A stretch of DNA of 64,000 nucleotides from contig OZ059894.1 in NCBI GenBank assembly GCA_964057225.1, positions 9,992,131-10,056,130 on the forward strand, given 5' to 3'. The notes beneath the pieces were generated by a model. It searched no databases. It saw nothing but the letters and a program-made list of their open reading frames with translations, and was not told the DNA's origin. Made by a program: the position numbers and the translations under genes. Positions 40,687-51,600 of the stretch are shown here, one piece after another (position 1 is the stretch's first letter; each line of letters starts with the position of its first letter). Origin of the DNA: Auanema rhodensis. Taxonomy: Eukaryota; Nematoda; Chromadorea; Rhabditida; Rhabditidae.

Positions 40687-41029
40687 ATTTTTTTAAACAT
40701 TATTATAATCACAAACTTACTGAATCCTATGTTGAGGCCTCCATGTGAGCCCTTGTTTCTAACTTTGAACTATAATCGCCATCTAATAGAGCATTGATTC
40801 TTACTGGAATCTAGCTAATTTGAAGTTATTCTGAGCGGCTATAGTGTTTTTATAAAACTACAATTTGTTGTCCTCCTCTATAGTTTTTCTTGAAGTGTTC
40901 TCTTTTGTATCGTATTTGAATCTTTTTAAGTAAATCATTATTTTCAGTTGCTTATATCGTTGTTTGGGTTTTTACTATGACAGAATATTTTATAATATGA
41001 TAAAACAACATTATATAGTTGTTTTAGCT

Positions 41030-41854
41030 ATGGGAACCAGAAGAATATCAACTAGGCATGGGGATTTCACATTGTTTTTTACTAGACAGAGTCCATTTTC
41101 AAATTTTTATCCAGTTCGCTTTGATGTCGAGTATTTTTCTGATTACAAGGGCGGACACTTTTCCAGCGTAGAACAGTATTACATGCAAGTTTTCATAATT
41201 AATTTAAATCTGAATATATTGATCCATGTTTTTAAGGTATAATAAGGCTTTGTCATTTGGATGTACAGAGGAAGCAGAAAATATTTTGAAAGAAAAAGAT
41301 CCCAGACAAGCTAAAATCATAGGAGCCAGCTTACCTTACTTCGATAAAGAAAAGTGAGACCTTCAAGGTAAAAACACATAACACACAGTGTTATGTAGAT
41401 GGGACAAACTGAGTGCAAAGATAATGAAGAATGGCTTAAAAGCCAAATTCTCTCAAAACGATGATTTATTGTATCTTCTGTTTCTTACAAAAGGTTCGCA
41501 ACTTGTAGAGTGTTCACCCACTGATAACGTATGGGGCATAGGTATGCGTTCATATTGAATTATTTGGAAACAATTCATTGTTAAAGGTATGTCCATCGAT
41601 GATCCAGACGCTGGAAATCCGAATCGCTGGAAAGGAACGAACAGATTAGGAGTTTTGATGAGTGAGATTAGAGATAGTCTGTGGGATGAGGAACGACATA
41701 GGTAATGGTCACACAATAATATTCTTACTTGAAAAACAGAAGAATTCGGGAAAAGGCAGAAATTAAAATATATCAAAGTCATGACTTGGCTGAAGCATTC
41801 CATTTGAATGTTTTGAATTTAACTCGGTGTGTTATACCTGGATTTTGGGTTTGA
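41030..41854 (+). CDS. NADAR-domain ADP-ribose glycosidase-like protein (copy 1)
   Basis: NADAR (YbiA-like) proteins are N-glycosidases acting on ADP-ribose derivatives; bacterial members remove ADP-ribose from guanine. Five exons (41030-41184, 41237-41353, 41399-41541, 41587-41701, 41740-41854) join to 214 residues, close to a single NADAR domain. Signatures are [14 protein letters not shown], the [16 protein letters not shown] core, [10 protein letters not shown] and [18 protein letters not shown]. The first intron uses a GC donor (AT|GCAAGT), forced by the frame and protein similarity. The ATG follows TTGTTTTAGCT, so trans-splicing is likely. An in-frame ATG at 40964 could add 22 residues. 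The substrate in an animal cell is unknown. Confidence 0.9.
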
Positions 41855-41982
41855 ATGTTGATTTTGAGGCGAAACGAAAAATATTACCGAAGTTTAAGAA
41901 AATACGACGACTCCAGCCATAGAAGCAGTAGTATAAAGGTTATCCCTATGTTATTCAGCTTCGTATTTAAGTTCTCGGTAAA

Positions 41983-42822
41983 ATGAGGTGGCGATCTCGA
42001 CATGATAGCAAATCGAAATCTCCGAAAAGGACCCGATGTATTTTGTGGGATTGATGTCAGATTGCTTAATATATAGTATTTCAGTTTCAAGCCCTTATGG
42101 TTCAATTCAAAGCCCCCCTAGGAATAGTCGCTGGCCTATCAGAGACCGCCAGCACGGAAGGAAAAGGCATAGATCAGGTTTATTATATATCCTATTCTTA
42201 GCCGTTGCCTGTATTTCAGCCAAGTTTTTCGATTTCAGATTCCCCATCGCCATCCTACAGAGACAGAAAATCTGAACATAAACGTGTTTCGAGAAATCAT
42301 GATGTTTTTCAACCAGTAAAGAATATGCTCAGTTTCCAACATCCCGATCTTCTTTTCTTAGGATGGCTCACACGAAAAAGAAAACACAGTTACGAATTCA
42401 AATGTTCAGAAGGATGCTGGCGATCTGGATATCAAGCAATCCTCAAAGACTCCGGCTGGAAACAAGGTTTGTGGAATTATCTAAGCACTGTTTTAAAGGG
42501 TTTCATCAGAACAAAAGAGAACCTATCGTATGGGATATAAACAGCAATTCTAACGATAATATTAAAGTTGTGGAAATCTTCAGTTTGAAAAGACAACATA
42601 ACACATCATTTTCTGTTTGTTCTGGGAAGATTAATAAGAAAAAGGTCATCAGAAATGATCAGATTTTCATCGAAAAGTTGGCCTAGAGATTTCGATTGGA
42701 TCTCTTATATTAACTACTCTCATTTTAGCAAAAAGAAAGCTGATAATGAACCAAAGATTCTTGCGTTATCAACGATAAATGATAAGACAGCCCCAGTGGG
42801 TTTTACAAATTTTGTGAGGTAA
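41983..42822 (+). CDS. Arg/Ser-rich nuclear-type protein (copy 1)
   Basis: Six exons (41983-42037, 42085-42177, 42239-42315, 42362-42466, 42510-42676, 42729-42822) join in phase to 196 residues. The N-terminal third is rich in Arg, Ser and Pro (MRWRSRHDSKSKSPKRTR; SPSPSYRDRKSEHKRVSR), as in splicing-associated proteins. The middle is polar and the C-terminus is Lys-rich, ending TAPVGFTNFVR. I recognise no domain. The start lies 129 bp after the NADAR stop with TTATTCAG upstream, so it could be third in an eIF5-NADAR-RS operon. Exon phases are consistent, but the 43-nt fourth intron was chosen to keep the frame. Confidence 0.6.
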
Positions 42823-43014
42823 CTCAAGCTCAAACTTCAGATTGATAACTTATTGAACCGCATGAGGACATTGGTTTGGGGAAAAAGAACTTCGAAAATT
42901 ACCAAATGACAGAAATAGAATATTTATATGATCTCAGCTTATAGATCTTCATACCTCATATTCTCAGATGTTTAATAGATTTTATCCTCCCTGTCTCAAT
43001 CACAAACTGTATCT

Positions 43015-43862
43015 CTTTTTTTTTAATTCATGAGAACTTGAAATTATCATTTTCCTGCAGGAATATTTCAAAAATAGGCTCAAACATTCATGAACAGCCG
43101 ATTTTTCAATCTTGAAGAGAAAAATTATGCGCTATTTTTATGCTAATTTGACGTGGCACAGAATGAAAACTGATTCATTGTAGCTTCAATTATATTTTTT
43201 TGAATTTCGACTATTAATTATTTTAATGATTGAGAAAATAATAAAGATATTTTTGACCTACTTCTTGTTTACAAGAAAAAATAAGATAAAGGTAAGATCA
43301 ACTAAAATAAATTGCGTTTGATAGGTTAAAGCATCAAACTACGAAAAGGGTCGTAAATTTAATATTCACATTGGTTTGCTAAAGTTCATTAATTTATATT
43401 TGAATGCACAATCCTGTACAGAATGATTTATAAATGACATTTTTAAATACTGAATGACAAATAAAGCTTTTTTTCTCAAGTATAATGGCTAATGGCAGTG
43501 TATAAATCTAAATACATATTCAGCTATTTTTGTTTCGAAAAAAAATTATTCTAGAAAATTCAATAAAAGAGACTTTTAATATTAAATACTAAATAATACT
43601 CTCTAACTCCATAACACGAGTTCATGCGATCCATTCTTTGTTTCATTGGAGCAGCGAAGAGATACGCTTGTGTATTTTAGTTAAAGGGCGGTAACTGAAT
43701 ACCGTTTCTATGTTGAACGAGATTTTCAGTTTTCACTAAAAATTAACATTGTGGGTATTTAGTGTCGTCTTTTCAAATCTTTTATTGATTGGAATTATTT
43801 TAGGACAATCATTTTATATTATTTCTATTTCGTTTTCTTTTTCTATTGTTTCATCATTAAGT
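43015..43862. other. Spacer between duplicated cassettes
   Basis: 848 bp, A/T-rich, without coding exons. Its left end resembles the sequence just after copy 2 (GAACAGCCGATTTTTCAAT near 43092 versus GAACAACCGATTTTTCAAT at 48341). Its right end resembles the sequence just before copy 1 (TTATTGATTGG then GGACAAT in both). The spacer therefore looks like older, diverged duplicate sequence. Confidence 0.6.
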
Positions 43863-43946
43863 TTTCACAAGTGAACTGTTTTTATTTGAAGGAAAATCCT
43901 TGAAACTTGGCTTAAACGAACAAATCACTGGGACAGCCAGTTGTGC

Positions 43947-44323
43947 ATGTTTTTGTGCCCAACGAAACACCACCGATATTTAGATTTTATGATCGACAAC
44001 CCTCAAGAAGGTAAGCAAATTTAAGATAAAAAATGAAAATCGTTAATCGATTGATACGTCATTTCGCATTTGCTATTAAGCGTAAGCGGTTGCATGCAAA
44101 TATTTGAAACAACTGAAAGTATATTCCAATTAAGAAGTAAGAAGTGAAGATTAATATTTAAATTTTAGGGAGGTTGTCCAGAAAAAGAAAGAAACTGAAG
44201 ATCGTTAGATCTACAGCGTCCACAGACGCAGATTCCCATACGTCCCTCGTATGCTATTTGCACCAAACCCAGCAATTATCATCTGAAAACGAAGTTTTTA
44301 GTAGCAGCAGGCAAGAAAGCTAA
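43947..44323 (+). CDS. Spliced 72-codon ORF in the eIF5 leader (copy 2)
   Basis: Identical by eye to 38658-39034, with the same intron, both weak-context ATGs and the same 47-nt gap to the eIF5 start. Its presence in both copies shows that the leader structure was duplicated with the gene. It gives no evidence of selection, because the copies are too similar. Confidence 0.5.
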
Positions 44324-44370
44324 ACTTATGAAAGTGTTCATTGACATGATTTAGATAATAATCCGTAAAA

Positions 44371-45975
44371 ATGGCTCTTAATGTCAACCGTTCGGTCACT
44401 GACCCCTTCTACCGTTACAAAATGCCTAAATTGCAGGCTAAGGTAAGATTTCTGTAGCTCGTAAGTTTATATCATGTTTTCCTGTAGGTTGAAGGAAAAG
44501 GAAACGGAATCAAAACTGTTATTGCCAATATGACTGAGATAGCCAAATCTCTTGAACGTCCTCCAATGTGTACGCGACCAGAATTTTGAACTGAATAATT
44601 GACAATCAACATTACAGATCCTACCAAGTACTTTGGTTGTGAATTAGGAGCTCAGACCAATTTTGATGCTAAAAATGAAAGATACATCGTTAATGGTGAA
44701 CATGATGCACACAAGTTGCAAGATATCCTTGATGGTTTTATCAAAAAGTTTGTTCTCTGCCCATCATGTGATAACCCTGAAACCGCATTGGTAAATCATT
44801 TCCATATTTCGAAAACCTCTAGGGTTCCTGTTTTAGTCTGTTCGCCGCAACTTGATTAACAGCAAATGTAAAGCTTGTGGTCACAACTTCACCATTGATA
44901 ACAAGCACAAGTTGCACACATACATCATTCGCAATCCTCCTAAGGTTGAGATTGATTTCTGTAAGTTTGTTTAACTCTCAAAGCCAACTTGAATAATCAA
45001 ATACGTTTTAAGCCAAAGCTAAGGAGAATGGCTGCACTAAGGAGAAGGAAAATAGCGAAGGAAATGATGACAGAGTAAGACTATTAATGGCTGATGAAGG
45101 ATGTAACTAATTTCTTTTATAGAGTTCTAATGATGATGATGAGGATGATGAGGATTGGTCTCCTGAACCTGTTGAAGAAGTAACCAAGCTTTCCGCTGGT
45201 ATTGGAAAGCTGGTCATTGACAAAGATTTGGATAAAAGTTTGGAGGAACGCCTTGACATGCTACATCAATTTGTCATCCAGAAGAAAGAAGAAAATGATA
45301 TTGGGGATGGAAAGGTAACCTAATATCGGATTCTATAGTAATTTCGCATTTAAGATTCTGGCTGATGAAGCTGAGCGATTGGAATTGAAACAAAAGGCAG
45401 GTACTGTGATGGTTCATGGGCTCTTAGACGAAAATATCTTGACCGAGAAGCAATTGGAGAAATATCGCAATCCATTCTTGAGAATCACACTCAATGATAA
45501 GAAGGTACGAAACATATTTTAATATTCTAGTAATCCAGTTCTTGTTTCAGGCTCAAAGATACTTCCTTGGAGGTATTGAGCAACTTATCATCAAGCACGA
45601 GAATGATTTGTTCCCAAGAACTGCCCACATCATTAAGGCTATATATGATAACGATATTGTCGACGAAGAAGTTTTGATCGCTTGGGGTGAAAAGCCGTCA
45701 TCCAAGTATGTGTCTAAGAAAGATGCCAAAAGGATTATTGATAAATCGGAAAAAGTCTTGACTTGGCTTAAAGAAGCTTCGGAAGAAGAAGAGTCGGACG
45801 AAGAGGATGAAGAAAATGTTGTTGTAAGTCCATATTTTCGTGCCTCTTTTTCAAATTCACTTTTCAGTTCGATGATCGTCAGCCACATAGAGCAACTGTC
45901 ATTCAACCTAAGATTGCTGAAACAATCATTGTTGAAGATGGAGACGGCACTGAAGTTAACATTGATGATATTTGA
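44371..45975 (+). CDS. EIF5: Translation initiation factor eIF5 (copy 2)
   Basis: Second intact eIF5 gene, with the same protein as copy 1 including Arg15, the zinc ribbon and the W2 domain. The one difference seen (C at 44603 for T at 39314) is intronic. If both copies are real and expressed, eIF5 dosage is doubled and both would carry the same upstream ORF. Confidence 0.94.
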
Positions 45976-46318
45976 ATTTTTTTAAACATTATTATAATCA
46001 CAAACTTACTGAATCCTATGTTGAGGCCTCCATGTGAGCCCTTGTTTCTAACTTTGAACTATAATCGCCATCTAATAGAGCATTGATTCTTACTGGAATC
46101 TAGCTAATTTGAAGTTATTCTGAGCGGCTATAGTGTTTTTATAAAACTACAATTTGTTGTCCTCCTCTATAGTTTTTCTTGAAGTGTTCTCTTTTGTATC
46201 GTATTTGAATCTTTTTAAGTAAATCATTATTTTCAGTTGCTTATATCGTTGTTTGGGTTTTTACTATGACAGAATATTTTATAATATGATAAAACAACAT
46301 TATATAGTTGTTTTAGCT

Positions 46319-47143
46319 ATGGGAACCAGAAGAATATCAACTAGGCATGGGGATTTCACATTGTTTTTTACTAGACAGAGTCCATTTTCAAATTTTTATC
46401 CAGTTCGCTTTGATGTCGAGTATTTTTCTGATTACAAGGGCGGACACTTTTCCAGCGTAGAACAGTATTACATGCAAGTTTTCATAATTAATTTAAATCT
46501 GAATATATTGATCCATGTTTTTAAGGTATAATAAGGCTTTGTCATTTGGATGTACAGAGGAAGCAGAAAATATTTTGAAAGAAAAAGATCCCAGACAAGC
46601 TAAAATCATAGGAGCCAGCTTACCTTACTTCGATAAAGAAAAGTGAGACCTTCAAGGTAAAAACACATAACACACAGTGTTATGTAGATGGGACAAACTG
46701 AGTGCAAAGATAATGAAGAATGGCTTAAAAGCCAAATTCTCTCAAAACGATGATTTATTGTATCTTCTGTTTCTTACAAAAGGTTCGCAACTTGTAGAGT
46801 GTTCACCCACTGATAACGTATGGGGCATAGGTATGCGTTCATATTGAATTATTTGGAAACAATTCATTGTTAAAGGTATGTCCATCGATGATCCAGACGC
46901 TGGAAATCCGAATCGCTGGAAAGGAACGAACAGATTAGGAGTTTTGATGAGTGAGATTAGAGATAGTCTGTGGGATGAGGAACGACATAGGTAATGGTCA
47001 CACAATAATATTCTTACTTGAAAAACAGAAGAATTCGGGAAAAGGCAGAAATTAAAATATATCAAAGTCATGACTTGGCTGAAGCATTCCATTTGAATGT
47101 TTTGAATTTAACTCGGTGTGTTATACCTGGATTTTGGGTTTGA
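46319..47143 (+). CDS. NADAR-domain ADP-ribose glycosidase-like protein (copy 2)
   Basis: Second intact NADAR gene, identical by eye to 41030-41854, with the same GC-AG first intron and all signature motifs ([23 protein letters not shown]). It ends 128 bp before the copy-2 RS-rich gene. Confidence 0.88.
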
Positions 47144-47271
47144 ATGTTGATTTTGAGGCGAAACGAAAAATATTACCGAAGTTTAAGAAAATACGACGAC
47201 TCCAGCCATAGAAGCAGTAGTATAAAGGTTATCCCTATGTTATTCAGCTTCGTATTTAAGTTCTCGGTAAA

Positions 47272-48111
47272 ATGAGGTGGCGATCTCGACATGATAGCAA
47301 ATCGAAATCTCCGAAAAGGACCCGATGTATTTTGTGGGATTGATGTCAGATTGCTTAATATATAGTATTTCAGTTTCAAGCCCTTATGGTTCAATTCAAA
47401 GCCCCCCTAGGAATAGTCGCTGGCCTATCAGAGACCGCCAGCACGGAAGGAAAAGGCATAGATCAGGTTTATTATATATCCTATTCTTAGCCGTTGCCTG
47501 TATTTCAGCCAAGTTTTTCGATTTCAGATTCCCCATCGCCATCCTACAGAGACAGAAAATCTGAACATAAACGTGTTTCGAGAAATCATGATGTTTTTCA
47601 ACCAGTAAAGAATATGCTCAGTTTCCAACATCCCGATCTTCTTTTCTTAGGATGGCTCACACGAAAAAGAAAACACAGTTACGAATTCAAATGTTCAGAA
47701 GGATGCTGGCGATCTGGATATCAAGCAATCCTCAAAGACTCCGGCTGGAAACAAGGTTTGTGGAATTATCTAAGCACTGTTTTAAAGGGTTTCATCAGAA
47801 CAAAAGAGAACCTATCGTATGGGATATAAACAGCAATTCTAACGATAATATTAAAGTTGTGGAAATCTTCAGTTTGAAAAGACAACATAACACATCATTT
47901 TCTGTTTGTTCTGGGAAGATTAATAAGAAAAAGGTCATCAGAAATGATCAGATTTTCATCGAAAAGTTGGCCTAGAGATTTCGATTGGATCTCTTATATT
48001 AACTACTCTCATTTTAGCAAAAAGAAAGCTGATAATGAACCAAAGATTCTTGCGTTATCAACGATAAATGATAAGACAGCCCCAGTGGGTTTTACAAATT
48101 TTGTGAGGTAA
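47272..48111 (+). CDS. Arg/Ser-rich nuclear-type protein (copy 2)
   Basis: Second copy of the RS-rich gene at 41983-42822, with the same exon structure and 196-residue product. The end of the repeat (48303) lies 192 bp past its stop, so all three genes are wholly inside the duplicated unit. Confidence 0.58.
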
Positions 48112-48303
48112 CTCAAGCTCAAACTTCAGATTGATAACTTATTGAACCGCATGAGGACATTGGTTTGGGGAAAAAGAACTTCGAAAATTACCAAATGACA
48201 GAAATAGAATATTTATATGATCTCAGCTTATAGATCTTCATACCTCATATTCTCAGATGTTTAATAGATTTTATCCTCCCTGTCTCAATCACAAACTGTA
48301 TCT

Positions 48304-48689
48304 GCTTTGCATGAATTTTGAAGAAAACTCATTGAAATTCGAACAACCGATTTTTCAATTATTATGTATAAAAATGACGAGCTAGCGTATGCTAATTTTT
48401 CAAAAGTCATTGCTGTATTTTAACGTTTTGAATCAAATTAAATAAGTTTAAAAAATATATTATATTTTATTTATGAAAAAAAGAAGAGATTTTTAATGTC
48501 TGAGACAAACCACCGAAAATGCTACCCTTAGAGTACATCTGAGTGCGAAATAAAGCACAAAATTTTCTACAAGGAAACCAAAAGAAATTATGCTTCAAAA
48601 CATGAAATCGGCGAAAAATATTGAATATAATTGATAGTTTTGAAAAGCTTGACCTACAATGTAGAAAATATTAAATAAAACCAAACAAA
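48304..48689. other. Convergent 3' intergenic region
   Basis: About 390 bp between copy 2 and the LPGAT1 stop. A/T-rich, probably the LPGAT1 3' UTR. It contains the diverged flank homologous to 43015 onward. Confidence 0.5.
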
Positions 48690-51600
48690 TTAAACGGATG
48701 TCCAGTTGAATGGAGCGAGAAGCAAAGATATAGCTTGCATTAGTAACCATCCATAGATCTGAAAAATGTACAGGTGTTCCTAATGATTTAGGTGCTCACT
48801 CACCTTATATTGAACATAGAATGATCCAAACCAGAAGATATACTGTCCGATAATTTTTGCTAAGGAAAAGTTTATTCTCTGTCCTTTTTCTCCTGGTTGG
48901 AACTCTCCATTTGCATAATAATTGGCTGAAAATTAAAAGTTAGTTGTTTTGTAATTTCGAATTCTCTTATCAAAAAGTCCGAAGGTTGGACCTGATTGTA
49001 AAGACGAAACTGCCATCTTATCGTTTATGTTAGAAGATAAGTAATTTGTGCGAACCTTTGACACTACCCATAATCCTCCCACTCTTTGCCCAAAAAAAAA
49101 CTTAGTAAAACTTAGAACTGAGAAACGGTTTGTATTTTTTGTGTAATAAATATATGAAATCAAAGTACACATAAGAAACATTATGTGATAATTTCATCAA
49201 TGATCGTTGCTCTAATTCCTATCAACAAAACCCAAAACGAAAGTGTTTTCTCAATTCGCTAATCGCTTTTCTCGCATTTCTCTGTATTGATTCCGTTTCT
49301 ATAAATTACCTAGCATTTCATCCTTCTCTTTATAGACGTTATACATCCAGTCTCGTAACTTTTCTTCATCGTGGAATGGGACCTAGAAAAAATGTGAGTT
49401 AATTGTTTTGTGCTTAGTTTTTAATTGTTTAAAACCAAATAATTCAGCTCATAATTTTCTCTATTCTTGCTAGTTGTTTTGTTTACTTTTTCGCAATTTT
49501 AACCGCAAAAGCAATTTTGATTAATAAAACTATTTTCTGATTGCTTTCAAATTTTAGTCACATATATGAGTTTTCTCTTGACATTCCTCTGCTAGTTGAA
49601 AAACCTTACACTATGTTTTCCAAGTCCCCTTGGATAAACATATAGTAAGGTTTTTAGAGTTTGTAGAGTATTCGTCTGCCAAGACTTGTTCAAAAGAAGA
49701 ATGTGCATTGAAATACGTACACTACGCTTCAGCAACGTCACTCGTTGGAGGTGACTCTCTCATGTTGACCTCTAACTTTTCAAGATCATTTCATTTTAGT
49801 CATATCTTATAAATTACTTTCTTGTGATGTTTACGAGATTGAATATGTTAGAATTCTAGTTTCTTGAAAAAACGAACAAACTTACTTCACTTGCATCATA
49901 CATCTTATAGTTCACAGCTATGTCACATTTTTCTCGACTTCCAAATCCAAGTGTAGCTAAACTTAAAGGAATACCATTTGGATAGGCAATTGTCATGTCC
50001 AATATATACTTGATAGGTGGACGAGATTCTGTAAAAAGTCACAAAATCAGCAAATTAGTTGTTATCGTTTCGAATTCTTGTTGATGCTTGAAACCGTTCT
50101 GCTTGAGGTTAACAAACATGTTAGAATGGTTTGAACGTTCTTACTACTACTAGAATACTACTTTTAGTAAAGTGAGACCAGATCGTCATATATATTCCTT
50201 TAATGATTTAATCTGCCATATAAAGAGTTGAGGATCGTGGAAACCTCTTCTTTCATAAAATCTTTGTAATCTCATTTCCTTGCTTTCTAATTTAGGCTCA
50301 TTTCAGAGTATGACTCGATTGCTGGGCATCGAGTTGGCCCCCCTTAATGTTCCTTTTGAGAGGAGATTACAAACTCTGGGAGCTATTCATTTCTTCTTCA
50401 TATCTTTAATTCTACCAGTTTTTACGTTTATTTTGTTTTTCCTATTGGTATGTTCAAGGCATTTTCAATATTTCTTTCACAAAATATATCTAGTTATGGA
50501 CACCATTATGGCCATTAATGATATTATATAGTCTATGGTTAGTATACGATTGGGATAGCCCGAAAAGGGGAGGATATAGAAGTGAATGGTTCATGAACCA
50601 GCGTATACATAAATGGTACGCCAACTATTTCCCAGCTAAATTGCATAAGACAGAAGCTTTGGACCCCGAAAAAGTAAGTGAAATATTTTTCTGATAACGA
50701 ATAATAGTTTTAGAATTATATTATTGGATATCATCCTCATGGCATCATTTCTATGTCAGCTTTCATTAATTTTGCCACTAATGGAACAGGAATTCTTGAA
50801 AACTTTCCTAATATCAAGTTCCATCTATGCACTCTGGTAGGACAGTTTTGGACGCCATTCAGGTACAAGAATTGAATCATGCAACGAAAATAAACAAAAG
50901 GTTCAGAAGAGAATGGGGTCTCCTACACGGTATGATTGATTGTAGCAGAGAAAGCATTAACTATTTGATCAATAAGAAGAACAAGGTTCGAAATTTTGCC
51001 TTATCAGCAGAAAATAAATTTTAACATTCAGGGAAATGCAGTAGTTCTCGTCGTTGGCGGTGCTGAGGAAGCTTTAGATGCCCACCCCGGCCATAATATT
51101 TTAACTTTAAACCGTAGAAAGGGGTTCATTAGATTAGCTTTGCAAACTGGAGCACATCTTGTACCATGCTACTCCTTCGGAGAAAATGATCTTTATGAGC
51201 AGGTCAGCTTTCTAGGAAATAGACATATAGCTTTTTGTTCTAGGCCGACAACCCAAAAGGCTCAAAAATAAGAAAAATTCAAACATTTTTGAAAGATTTG
51301 CTTGGTTTCTCTCCCCCAGCGTTCCATGGAAGAGGAGTTTTCAATTACACCATTGGAATGCTTCCTTACAGGTGGGAATGAGAATAGAAAATGGATTATG
51401 AGCTAAAGCCTTTGTAGAAAACCAATTAACACAGTGCTAGGAGCTCCAATAGCTGTTGAGCAAGTTGAAAACCCAAGTGCAGAGCAAGTGGATGCGCTAC
51501 ATTCCAAATATGTCACTGCTTTACAACAATTATTTGATTTGAAAAAAACTGAATTCGGAGTACAGCCTCAAGCCCAACTAGTCATTCACTGAATTGAGTC

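Larger units (their letters stand above)
38574..43014 (+). repeat. Tandem segmental duplication, copy 1 (4,441 bp)
   Basis: Direct repeat with 43863-48303 at a constant offset of 5,289 bp with no indel. It covers the upstream ORF, eIF5, NADAR and RS-rich genes including introns and intergenic DNA. The only difference I found by eye is T at 39314 versus C at 44603, inside an eIF5 intron. Confidence 0.97.
43863..48303 (+). repeat. Tandem segmental duplication, copy 2 (4,441 bp)
   Basis: Direct, same-orientation copy of 38574-43014. Shared sequence starts at TTTCACAAGTGAACTG and stops sharply at CACAAACTGTATCT, after which the two copies diverge. Confidence 0.97.
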
